10,679 bases of DNA from Clostridia bacterium (GTDB lineage: Bacteria > Bacillota_A > Clostridia > UBA1212 > UBA1255), in the NCBI GenBank assembly GCA_017522515.1, contig JAFWZH010000273.1:1-10679 (forward strand), read 5' to 3'. A model generated the notes under the pieces. The model saw nothing but the letters and a program-made list of their open reading frames with translations, had not been told where the DNA came from and ran no database searches. The translations under genes were made by a program, and so were the position numbers. Numbering within the stretch: position 1 is the first letter of the stretch; each line of letters starts with the position of its first letter. Below, piece by piece: positions 1 through 5,170 of this stretch.

Positions 1-279
1 ATCAAGGATAATGATGCTTTTGTTGGTGAAGTAGCATATCATTTCGACGGAGAAAGACAGATTTATATTGCTGATGTGATTATTTATGCTCCGCATCGTG
101 GGAAAGGATATGGTCGCACTGGATTGTTGCTTTTATGCGAAAATGCAAAATCGAATGGCATAAAGGAACTCCATGATGACATTGCTATTGACAATTCTGC
201 TGTTGAATTATTCCTCAAATGCGGGTTTGTGGAAGTGTTAAGAACCAGTGAGTATGTTTTGGTAAAAAAAGAATTATGA
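1..279 (+). CDS. GNAT-family N-acetyltransferase, C-terminal part (gene starts before the window)
   Basis: The frame is open from base 1 and ends at TGA 277-279, giving 92 residues of a protein whose start lies outside the window. The segment HRGKGYGRTGL is the acetyl-CoA pyrophosphate-binding loop of GNAT enzymes (motif A, R/Q-x-x-G-x-G/A). It is followed by the helix LLLLCENAKSNGI and by DNSAVELFLKCGFVEV, the usual motif B with the 'N..A...Y.k.GF' pattern. The family transfers an acetyl group from acetyl-CoA to an amine. The substrate cannot be told from this part. An internal GTG at 76 is not the real start, because family sequence continues upstream of it. A 21-bp repeat begins eight bases after the stop. 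Confidence in the family is high; function is unknown. Confidence 0.85.
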   Translation: MKDNDAFVGEVAYHFDGERQIYIADVIIYAPHRGKGYGRTGLLLLCENAKSNGIKELHDDIAIDNSAVELFLKCGFVEVLRTSEYVLVKKEL

Positions 280-560
280 GTTCGACAAATTCCAATATAT
301 CAAACGGTTTGCCTTTTGTAATTTCGGCCGTTTTTCAGGATTTCGGCAGAAAATTTGAATGAATAGGTATTAATTTCGGTGCTTTTTTAGAATTATGGCA
401 GAATTTTTTCTCAGCAGACAAAGCAGAAACGAACGCAGAACATTCCGTAGGGACATTTTTCTGCCTCTTTTTAGGATTTAGGCCGAAAATCAAAACGGCA
501 TATCTGAAAATTCTGCCTTTTTTATGAAAAACGGCAGAAAATTTATCAGCATCACTAATG
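280..560. repeat. Non-coding region with a fold-back (MITE-like) element
   Basis: No gene is visible between the GNAT stop and the tag promoter. Two arms, 322-356 and 506-540, match each other as inverted repeats at about 26 of 35 positions by hand alignment. Both carry GCCGTTTTTCA and GGCAGAA. Further copies of GGCAGAA or its complement lie at 397-403 and 459-465. The right arm is itself a hairpin: TTCTGCC (511-517) pairs with GGCAGAA (533-539) and TTTTT with AAAAA inside. GTTCGAC at 280-286 and GTCGAAC at 620-626 could be short terminal inverted repeats, though seven bases may match by chance. The reading frame on the minus strand here looks like repeat-derived low-complexity sequence. I infer a small non-autonomous repeat element. 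Confidence 0.5.
287..307. repeat. 21-bp direct repeat, copy 1 (after GNAT stop)
   Basis: These 21 bases start AAATTCC and end CAAACGG. They recur exactly at 1219-1239. Both copies begin within ten bases after a stop codon. A related, diverged copy lies at 609-628, just before the tag ribosome site. The following AAACG...CGTTT pairing with a T run (303-335) may also act as a weak terminator for the GNAT gene. Confidence 0.6.
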
Positions 561-569
561 TTCATGCTC

Positions 570-598
570 TGTTAAAAAGTCAAAGTTTATTGTATAAT
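570..598 (+). promoter_or_regulatory. Promoter of tag
   Basis: A perfect -10 box TATAAT lies at 593-598, directly preceded by TG. The -35 region at 570-575 (TGTTAA) matches poorly, so this is probably an extended -10 type promoter. The sequence after the -10, CAGTTTGG, resembles that after three other promoters in the window. Confidence 0.6.
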
Positions 599-608
599 CA
601 GTTTGGGA

Positions 609-628
609 ATTTCCAATAGGTCGAACAG
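609..628. repeat. Diverged copy of the 21-bp repeat (before tag)
   Basis: The pattern TTCCAATA, two bases, TCRAAC is shared with 290-305 and 1222-1237, about 15 of 19 positions by hand alignment. With the exact copy at 1219-1239, this brackets the tag gene by direct repeats. Confidence 0.35.
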
Positions 629-662
629 TTAGGAAAATAAGAATTTGACGAGGTGAACAAGG

Positions 663-1217
663 ATGGACAACAAGAAAAGATGTAAGTGGTGCAACTTGAA
701 AAATCCTCTGTATGTTGAATATCACGACAGCGAATGGTGTCTCCCGAATTTCGATGATAAGTATTTATATGAAATGTTGCTGTTGGAATCTTTTCAAGCG
801 GGACTTTCTTGGGAATGTGTTCTTAATAAAAGGGAAAGTTTTAGAAAAGCGTATGATAATTTTGACGTAAACAAGGTGATTTCTTATGATGAAACCAAAA
901 TAAACGAACTGCTAAATAATAAAGGTATCATAAGAAATAAGCGTAAAATAAATGCAAGTATCAATAATAGTAAGGTCTTTAAGGAAATAAGCAATAAATA
1001 CGGTTCTTTTTATAACTATTTAAGGACTTTCACCAAGGATAAAACAATTTACGAAACCGTTAAAACCACAAATGATTTGTCGGATGCGATTTCAAAGGAT
1101 TTGCAAAACAGAGGTATGACCTTTGTTGGCTCGGTCATTATATATTCCTATCTACAGGCAATAGGAGTAATATATTCACACGATAAGGATTGTTACTTAT
1201 ATAAAGGTGAAGATTGA
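663..1217 (+). CDS. tag: DNA-3-methyladenine glycosylase I
   Basis: This 184-residue protein is close in length and sequence to E. coli Tag, which removes 3-methyladenine from alkylated DNA as the first step of base excision repair. The zinc-binding residues of Tag are in place: Cys7 and His21 near the N-terminus, and His173 and Cys177 (SHDKDC) near the C-terminus. The signature LLLESFQAGLSWECVLNKR at about 39-57 includes Glu42 and Trp50, equivalent to the residues lining the base pocket. The helix-hairpin-helix-like part NKGIIRNKRKINASI follows, then RGMTFVGSVIIYSYLQA (about 149-165). ATG 663 has a GAGGTG ribosome site at 650-655. It is monocistronic with its own promoter and is bracketed by short direct repeats, which suggests it arrived as a single-gene unit. 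Identification is secure. Confidence 0.95.
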   Translation: MDNKKRCKWCNLKNPLYVEYHDSEWCLPNFDDKYLYEMLLLESFQAGLSWECVLNKRESFRKAYDNFDVNKVISYDETKINELLNNKGIIRNKRKINASINNSKVFKEISNKYGSFYNYLRTFTKDKTIYETVKTTNDLSDAISKDLQNRGMTFVGSVIIYSYLQAIGVIYSHDKDCYLYKGED

Positions 1218-1218
1218 T

Positions 1219-1239
1219 AAATTCCAATATATCAAACGG
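1219..1239. repeat. 21-bp direct repeat, copy 2 (after tag stop)
   Basis: This is identical over 21 bases to 287-307 and starts two bases after the tag stop codon. AATAGGTTGAA at 1269-1279 also resembles AATAGGTCGAA at 615-625, so the intergenic regions before phd and before tag share two blocks. Positions 1231-1247 can form a weak hairpin (ATCAAA/TTTGAT). Confidence 0.6.
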
Positions 1240-1274
1240 ATTTTGATTGAAATAAGAAAAGATTTGTTAATAGG

Positions 1275-1304
1275 TTGAATTTATCCTAATAAAAATGATA
1301 TAAT
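1275..1304 (+). promoter_or_regulatory. Promoter of the phd-doc pair
   Basis: A -35 box TTGAAT lies at 1275-1280, with an 18-base spacer and a perfect -10 TATAAT at 1299-1304. The start codon follows 28 bases later. Phd-type antitoxins usually repress their own promoter. The AT-rich stretch TATGTATATAC at 1305-1315 is a possible operator, but I see no long palindrome. Confidence 0.7.
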
Positions 1305-1332
1305 ATGTATATACGAAAAAGGGGGTGTTTCT

Positions 1333-1575
1333 GTGAAAATAGATACAAATACTATGGTTTCCATTACAGAGGCTAATCAAAACTTTTCAAAGGTTGCGAG
1401 ACTTGTAGATGAGCTTGGCTCCGTTGTTATTCTTAAGAATAATGCTCCTAAATATTTAGTAATCGAATTTAGTGAAGTAGATAACAGCGCAGTAGCATCA
1501 AACGAAGATGTGCTTGAAATTTCAAAAAGATTACTTGCACAGAATAAAGAGGCATATGAGGTGCTTGCTGAATGA
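1333..1575 (+). CDS. Phd/YefM-family antitoxin
   Basis: This 80-residue protein starts at GTG 1333, six bases after a strong AAAGGGGGTG ribosome site. The N-terminal half, MVSITEANQNFSKVARLVDE... through the strand VVILKNNAPKYLVI, is the Phd/YefM fold that dimerises and binds DNA. The charged C-terminal tail (about 55-80) is the part that in this family covers the toxin. Its stop TGA overlaps the ATG of the next gene (ATGA, 1572-1575), so the two are translationally coupled, which is the normal antitoxin-first order. The partner is a Doc/Fic-like toxin. By family, it should repress its own promoter and neutralise Doc. Assignment is firm from sequence plus context. Confidence 0.88.
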   Translation: MKIDTNTMVSITEANQNFSKVARLVDELGSVVILKNNAPKYLVIEFSEVDNSAVASNEDVLEISKRLLAQNKEAYEVLAE

Positions 1576-1948
1576 AAAGGTTAAGCAAAGAGCATATTTT
1601 GATGCTTCATCCACAACTTATAGATCTAACAGGTGGATGTGATGGAGTAAGAGATTTCGATTTGTTAGAATCTGCAATTGAAACACCATTTCAATCATTT
1701 GCCGGAGAAGAGCTGTATCCCACAATTCAAGCAAAAGGTGCACGACTTGGATATGGTTTAATAAAAAATCATTGTATGTTAGATGGGAATAAACGTATTG
1801 GAGCACATGCAATGCTTGTATTTCTTGAATTAAACGGTATTACATTAAAATATACACAAAAAAATTATATGAAATGATTCTTGCAGTAGCGGACGGAAGT
1901 TTGGAGTATGAAGGTATGCTTAAGTGGGTTTTAGAACATCAGGAATAA
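1572..1948 (+). pseudogene. Doc-family (Fic fold) toxin with a frameshift near the C-terminus
   Basis: From ATG 1572 the frame gives 101 residues and stops at 1875-1877. It contains the Fic/Doc active-site motif HCMLDGNKR (His67, Asp71, Asn73, Lys74, Arg75), with Met where most members have Phe. Doc phosphorylates elongation factor Tu and stops translation. After a run of seven A (1857-1863) the reading leaves the family frame. The -1 frame, LYEMILAVADGSLEYEG and on to WVLEHQE, ends at TAA 1946-1948 and completes a Doc of about 125 residues, the usual length. One base seems to be missing. The run reads A-AAA-AAT in phase, which also fits a -1 slippery site. So the gene may be dead, may be rescued by frameshifting, or may carry a sequencing error. 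The active site precedes the break. Confidence 0.8.
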
Positions 1949-1974
1949 AACCTTTCTACCAAGGGCACCTCACT

Positions 1975-2029
1975 ATCAGGTACTAGTCGAAGTTCCTCGG
2001 TGTGGGTTCAAGTCCCGTCATCCGCACCA
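1975..2029 (+). pseudogene. 3' fragment of a tRNA-Leu(CAG) gene, probable integration (att) site
   Basis: The end of this stretch is plainly tRNA. The T loop TTCAAGT (2007-2013) lies between GTGGG and CCCGT. It is followed by an acceptor 3' strand CATCCGC, discriminator A (2026) and an encoded CCA (2027-2029). Upstream, ATCAGGT (1975-1981) fits an anticodon loop with anticodon CAG, then ACTAG as the 3' anticodon stem and a short variable arm (CGA...TCG). The discriminator A and long variable region point to leucine. The 5' half is missing: GCGGATG, which would pair with the acceptor strand, is not found upstream, and the 5' anticodon stem pairs poorly. Tyrosine recombinases often use the tRNA segment from anticodon loop to CCA as a crossover site, so I read this as an att site left by an integrated element. 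Confidence 0.65.
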
Positions 2030-2072
2030 AATCGAGTGTTCATAACGGATTTGTGTTATGGGTGCTCGATTT
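2029..2072 (+). terminator. Long hairpin directly after the tRNA fragment
   Basis: Positions 2029-2046 pair with 2055-2072 over 18 positions, with a few G-U pairs and an eight-base loop (2047-2054). The outer part is AAATCGAG against CTCGATTT. It starts at the CCA end and has only a TTT tail, so it is probably the original terminator of the tRNA gene. That would make the DNA to the right the old chromosome side of the junction. Confidence 0.5.
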
Positions 2073-2112
2073 AAAGTTATATGTGTTTTAAGAAAAGATA
2101 TTGGAGGCTTTT

Positions 2113-2580
2113 ATGAAGGTGCAACGTAAAATTTTGTTTATTATATCTGTACTTTTATCATTTCTATTGATTTATATCTTAATTAGAGTTGTGATTAGCA
2201 TCAATACGATGAAAGTAAATCAAGTGTTTTATGGTCAATACTTTGATACTTTCCTGATTCTTGGTTATACGCAATTATCGTGTGTAGTTGCGGTTTTGTT
2301 TGATATTTGGACTGCGTTTTTGGCTTTTGCGAATAAGAATATTTTACTGAATAAGGATAATAAAAAATCGTGGATGTTTTATGTAGAAATTATATTCTTG
2401 GTGCTTAACTTTATTTCAAGTATTGTTATTTTTCTTCTGATTGCAAGAGTAAATTTATTAAAAGTATCGTGGCCGACTTGGTCTTATGTTTCGTCGTTTA
2501 ATACGTTGTCTGTTGGTTTTTTCATATACAATCTGATAGGCTTTATTTGTTTAAGCAAAAGAAAAAATAAATCAAATTAA
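2113..2580 (+). CDS. Hypothetical four-helix membrane protein
   Basis: I do not recognise this 155-residue protein. The start is ATG 2113, because GGAGG at 2103-2107 lies five bases upstream. A TTG at 2101 overlaps that ribosome site and is not used. Four hydrophobic helices can be seen at about 7-29, 46-72, 83-107 and 128-148, with a short charged link (NKDNKKSW) between the second and third and a basic tail SKRKNKSN. The positive tail suggests a cytoplasmic C-terminus. No signal peptide or catalytic motif is visible. It is a single gene lying between the tRNA fragment and a strong terminator. I see no convincing promoter, only AT-rich sequence at 2071-2100. Real gene: likely, from its ribosome site, composition and terminator. 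Confidence 0.72.
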   Translation: MKVQRKILFIISVLLSFLLIYILIRVVISINTMKVNQVFYGQYFDTFLILGYTQLSCVVAVLFDIWTAFLAFANKNILLNKDNKKSWMFYVEIIFLVLNFISSIVIFLLIARVNLLKVSWPTWSYVSSFNTLSVGFFIYNLIGFICLSKRKNKSN

Positions 2581-2620
2581 GCTTGGCGTAGAATTTTAAT
2601 TATTTTTCGCCAAGCTTTTG
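2579..2620 (+). terminator. Intrinsic terminator after the membrane protein gene
   Basis: AAGCTTGGCG (2579-2588) pairs perfectly with CGCCAAGCTT (2608-2617) and ends in TTTTG. The stem overlaps the stop codon. A T-rich loop side (TATTTTT) could let it work in both directions, but no gene on the minus strand runs into it. Confidence 0.85.
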
Positions 2621-2653
2621 TATACGTAATGAACATACAATAACAACAGAGAA

Positions 2654-2682
2654 TAGAAATATGAATTTGTGTGTGATATAAT
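2654..2682 (+). promoter_or_regulatory. Promoter of the GyrI-like gene
   Basis: TATAAT (2677-2682) is preceded by TGa, an extended -10. The -35 region TAGAAA (2654-2659) lies 17 bases upstream and matches 4 of 6. The bases after it, CAAATTGA, match a pattern seen after three other promoters here. Confidence 0.7.
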
Positions 2683-2731
2683 CAAATTGACAAGATGAAA
2701 TTTTTACAAAAGGAGTTTGACAGGGTCAACT

Positions 2732-3364
2732 ATGGCATTTGATTTCAAAAAAGAATATAAAGAATTTTATATGCCTAAGAACAAACCACAAATTGTGAAT
2801 GTTCCAAAGGTAAATTATATAGCCGTAAGAGGTAAAGGCAATCCCAACGAAGAAGGTGGTGCATATCAGCAAGCAATCAGCGTTTTATATGCTGTTGCAT
2901 ACACTTTGAAAATGAGTTATAAAACAGACTACAAAATTGATGGATTCTTTGAGTATGTTGTTCCGCCGCTTGAGGGATTTTGGTGGCAGGATGATGTTGA
3001 TGGTGTGGATTACTCCGATAAGTCAACCTTTAACTGGATTTCTGTAATCCGCCTGCCCGATTTTGTGTATAGGACAGATTTCGAATGGGCAGTAGCAACA
3101 GCGACCAAAAAGAAAAAACTGGACTGCTCATCAGCAGAATTTTTAACCATTGACGAAGGTCTGTGCGTTCAAATTATGCATGCGGGTCCATTTGATGACG
3201 AGCCAGCATCAGTTGCCTTAATGGATGACTATTTGGAGCAAAACGGATATGTAAACGACTTTAGCGAAAGCAGACTGCACCATGAGATTTATATGTCCGA
3301 TGCAAGAAAGGTTGCTCCCGATAAATGGAAAACCGTTATTCGCCATCCGATAAAAAAAGCATAA
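2732..3364 (+). CDS. GyrI-like small-molecule-binding domain protein
   Basis: This 210-residue protein starts MAFDFKKEYKEFYMPK, the typical beginning of a stand-alone GyrI-like protein common in Firmicutes. Recognisable parts are the first strand VPKVNYIAVRGKGNP (about 24-38), the central FFEYVVPPLEGFWWQ (about 75-90) and the second repeat with CVQIMHAGPFDDEPASVALMDDYL (about 152-175). The fold is that of the effector-binding part of AraC/BmrR regulators and of the gyrase inhibitor SbmC; it binds small aromatic or toxic compounds. There is no DNA-binding domain, so a drug-binding or hydrolytic role is inferred. The start is ATG 2732. An AAAGGAG at 2709-2715 is too far from it and too close to an upstream TTG (2717), so initiation is slightly unclear. 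A hydrolase remnant follows at once. Confidence 0.85.
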   Translation: MAFDFKKEYKEFYMPKNKPQIVNVPKVNYIAVRGKGNPNEEGGAYQQAISVLYAVAYTLKMSYKTDYKIDGFFEYVVPPLEGFWWQDDVDGVDYSDKSTFNWISVIRLPDFVYRTDFEWAVATATKKKKLDCSSAEFLTIDEGLCVQIMHAGPFDDEPASVALMDDYLEQNGYVNDFSESRLHHEIYMSDARKVAPDKWKTVIRHPIKKA

Positions 3365-3365
3365 C

Positions 3366-3524
3366 AAAGCTGGTGGAAAAGAACAGCATGATATTCTTAA
3401 CAGTATTAGAAAAATGGCTGATATAAATAAAAATTGCACAATTGAAATTTGGGATAAGGCAGCACATAATATACCACCGATATTTGCGAAGCAGTTTAAT
3501 GAACTAATTTGCTCAGTTGTTTAA
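3366..3524 (+). pseudogene. Remnant of an alpha/beta hydrolase gene (C-terminal end)
   Basis: Directly after the GyrI-like stop, an open frame of 52 codons ends at TAA 3522. It has no start codon or ribosome site at its beginning. It reads KAGGKEQHDILNSIRKMAD, then CTIEIWDKAAHNIPP and FAKQFNELICSVV. This looks like the end of an alpha/beta hydrolase: a strand, a conserved His in 'AAHNIP', then the final helix 'FNELI'. The rest of the gene is absent. The upstream gene seems to have replaced it by recombination. The first in-frame ATG (3414) would leave only a short fragment. The family call is by recall of pattern and is moderately sure. Confidence 0.5.
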
Positions 3525-3556
3525 ACTTATTCTTGACAAACATTAGCAAGATTTGA

Positions 3557-4321
3557 CTATCTCTTTTTATAAATAACCAACTCTGGATTTTCGCCATTTT
3601 CTTCATAGGTTGCAATAAGAATAAAATCCATATTGCAGACAATGCCAAAACATCTGTTTTCTCCGAATTCGCATTCCAACTGATTCCCTAAATAGGTTAC
3701 TCCGTCATCTAAAAACTTCACACTTTTTCCGTTTGGAAGTCTGTATTCAAGATTGACATATCCGCCAACTAAGGCATTAAGCTTTTGAAGCTTTGGCATT
3801 CCTTCAATGTTCAATTCATTGATTTCCGTAATCAAGAGTTTTTTGAATTCTTCAAAAGCTCCATCACCGCCAAGCTCTTTGTATCTCTTCCAATAATCTA
3901 ATTTCGGTAGAGTTTCCTGTAAATAAGAACGAACTTCTTCCTCCGGATGTTCCTCATTTGCCATATGCTTTACACAAACATCAATCAGGTCATCCATATT
4001 ATGATACATATATTCTCCGTCTGCATAGCACCATTTGCAATATTCTTCATTAAAGAAACCATCGGTTTCCTTGCTGATATTAGAATCTTCCAAAGGCATA
4101 CCGCAGCATTGGCAGATAAGCTGTCTTGGAGAACCGAGAAGCGTATTGATAGATACATCAAACAGTTTTGATAACAATTTTAGTGTTTCAGTATTTGGTA
4201 CTGTTTCTCCCGTTTCCCAACGAGAAACCGCCTGTCTTGTTACGAATATTTTTTCTGCAAGAGCTTCTTGTGAAAGCCCGTTTTTAGTTCTCAACTCTAC
4301 TATAATATCCTTTGTTTCCAT
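3557..4321 (-). CDS. XRE-family regulator with zinc-ribbon and C-terminal domain
   Basis: This 254-residue protein has three parts. Residues 4-62 are a Cro/C1-type helix-turn-helix (LSQEALAEKIFVTRQAVSRWETGETVP is the classic core). Residues 68-150 are a putative zinc ribbon starting CQCCGMPLED, with Cys70/Cys73 and Cys95/Cys98 as likely metal ligands and Cys72 and Cys116 nearby. Residues 185-254 form a beta-rich domain of unknown role. The same order occurs in many Clostridia regulators, so it is a normal fusion and not an accident. It probably represses its own promoter and perhaps the divergent gene. The ribosome site GAGGTGAT (4328-4335 on the minus strand) precedes the ATG by six bases. 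What it senses is unknown; a metal or redox signal through the cysteines is only inference. Confidence 0.88.
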   Translation of the reverse strand: METKDIIVELRTKNGLSQEALAEKIFVTRQAVSRWETGETVPNTETLKLLSKLFDVSINTLLGSPRQLICQCCGMPLEDSNISKETDGFFNEEYCKWCYADGEYMYHNMDDLIDVCVKHMANEEHPEEEVRSYLQETLPKLDYWKRYKELGGDGAFEEFKKLLITEINELNIEGMPKLQKLNALVGGYVNLEYRLPNGKSVKFLDDGVTYLGNQLECEFGENRCFGIVCNMDFILIATYEENGENPELVIYKKR

Positions 4322-4341
4322 AGAATCATCACCTCACTATA

Positions 4342-4370
4342 ATTATAATGCAGGATGTTCAAGTTCACAA
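4342..4370 (-). promoter_or_regulatory. Promoter of the XRE gene, overlapping the divergent gene start
   Basis: On the minus strand TTGTGA (4370-4365) is followed by a 17-base spacer and TATAAT (4347-4342). The -10 lies in the near-palindrome CTATAATTATAAT (4337-4349), a good place for self-repression. The -35 and spacer fall inside the first codons of the plus-strand membrane protein gene. Confidence 0.7.
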
Positions 4371-4603
4371 GCAACTCGCTGTTGCTATCAGTTATACAAA
4401 TTCTTATAATCCTGATAGTATTGGATAGTCCGTACTTGGGTTGGGATTATAGTGACCCAGAAATAGCCGTTGTGGGGGTTGCTCTTCACGCATTTGAATG
4501 GCTGTTTGTTAGATTATTGCCGTTTGCTCTCGTTGGGATAATTGTTGGATTTTTCCTGACACGAAAGAAAAATAAAAGAGATTTGTTTTTTCGAAAGGAG
4601 TAA
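4355..4603 (+). CDS. Small two-helix membrane protein, start uncertain
   Basis: This 82-residue protein has hydrophobic helices at about 8-25 (SLLLSVIQILIILIVLDS) and 49-68 (WLFVRLLPFALVGIIVGF), with an acidic loop (SDPEIAVVG) between them and a basic end TRKKNKRD. I do not recognise a family. ATG 4355 has no proper ribosome site, only GCAGG touching it, and its first codons overlap the promoter of the divergent XRE gene. This could mean a leaderless or weak start, or that the gene has lost its original 5' end. An AAAGGAG at 4594-4600 overlaps the last codons but no start codon follows it, as if a downstream partner had been deleted. The clear membrane pattern argues for a real or recently real gene. 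Confidence 0.5.
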   Translation: MFKFTSNSLLLSVIQILIILIVLDSPYLGWDYSDPEIAVVGVALHAFEWLFVRLLPFALVGIIVGFFLTRKKNKRDLFFRKE

Positions 4604-4638
4604 ACAAACAATTCAAATTTGTTGTAAAGGCATTCGAT

Positions 4639-4812
4639 TTATCTTATTTTCATTCCATGTTTAACCCCTACAATAAAAGCTTCGCGTCGTACCACTGATT
4701 CGTACTTCGTGAAGCTTTCTGTTAGTTCGTCTATTGCGTTTGCGATTTCTTCATTGTTAAATTTTGTTTTGAATTCTTCCATAGCAGATAAGAAGTCTTT
4801 TTCGGCTTGCAA
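4639..4812 (-). pseudogene. Small minus-strand coding remnant
   Basis: On the minus strand, a frame from TTG 4812 (or ATG 4782) to TAA 4639 encodes about 57 residues: AEKDFLSAMEEFKTKF, then EEIANAIDELTESFTKYE and a final REAFIVGVKHGMKIR. It is charged and helical, and reads like real protein. The ending 'aFi.G.khGmk' resembles the end of small Clostridia proteins such as DUF6809, but I am not sure of this. No ribosome site precedes either start, and a TAG closes the frame a few codons upstream of the TTG. So it is best read as the tail of a lost gene. An inverted repeat, AAAGCTTC (4676-4683) and GAAGCTTT (4711-4718), lies inside it. Confidence 0.4.
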
Positions 4813-4819
4813 AAAAATT

Positions 4820-4930
4820 TTGCTGTGAGGGTGGTTTATATCCTACAGGGCTGCTACGTAAAATGGGAGGGAGCGTCCGGCATTCCGTCGTTTTCACCTT
4901 GTGCAATTTTGTAACCCCTGTTTTTTTTAT
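4820..4930. other. G+C-richer patch of unknown nature
   Basis: This stretch is visibly richer in G and C than its AT-rich surroundings (for example GGGAGGGAGCGTCCGGC, 4865-4881). No gene is convincing in any frame. ACAGGG (4845-4850) and CCCTGT (4916-4921) could pair and are followed by eight T (4921-4928), so a structured RNA or a leftover of a repeat is possible. From 4931 to 5065 I see only AT-rich sequence. Confidence 0.25.
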
Positions 4931-5065
4931 ATACTGCAGATGCTTATTTTCTTTCTGCTTTAAATTTTTACAGTGATTTAGCTTAAAAAGGTAATTAAAA
5001 AATCAATGAAATACGCAATCGAAAAACACCATCAAGCGTGCGCCGATGATCGGTTCTTTAAATAG

Positions 5066-5094
5066 TTTTATGTTCAAAAAAATTTTGATATAAT
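5066..5094 (+). promoter_or_regulatory. Promoter of the sigma/anti-sigma operon
   Basis: TATAAT (5089-5094) is preceded by TGa, an extended -10. The -35 region (TTTTAT, 5066-5071) is weak. A small palindrome CCGATGATCGG lies at 5043-5053, just upstream of the -35 position, and might bind a regulator. Self-activation by the encoded sigma, common for ECF genes, is not evident because the boxes look like those of the housekeeping sigma. Confidence 0.6.
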
Positions 5095-5170
5095 TGTGTA
5101 ACATTTTAAACCGTAAATTGTTATATTAAATGAATGTGCTTAGATTTGGATAAGAGAGGAGGCGGACAAC

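Noticed and set aside
335..565. A 76-codon frame on the minus strand.
   Set aside because: It lies wholly in the fold-back repeat, repeats KF/SAE-like words because of the GGCAGAA units, and has no ribosome site. I treat it as repeat-derived.
3525..3556. A TTGACA in the gap between the hydrolase remnant and the XRE gene as a promoter.
   Set aside because: No -10 is found at a suitable distance, and no gene follows on the plus strand.
4676..4718. The inverted repeat AAAGCTTC/GAAGCTTT as a terminator.
   Set aside because: The loop is long (27 bases), the T run is short, and the arms lie inside a protein-like frame, so chance or codon constraint is enough.
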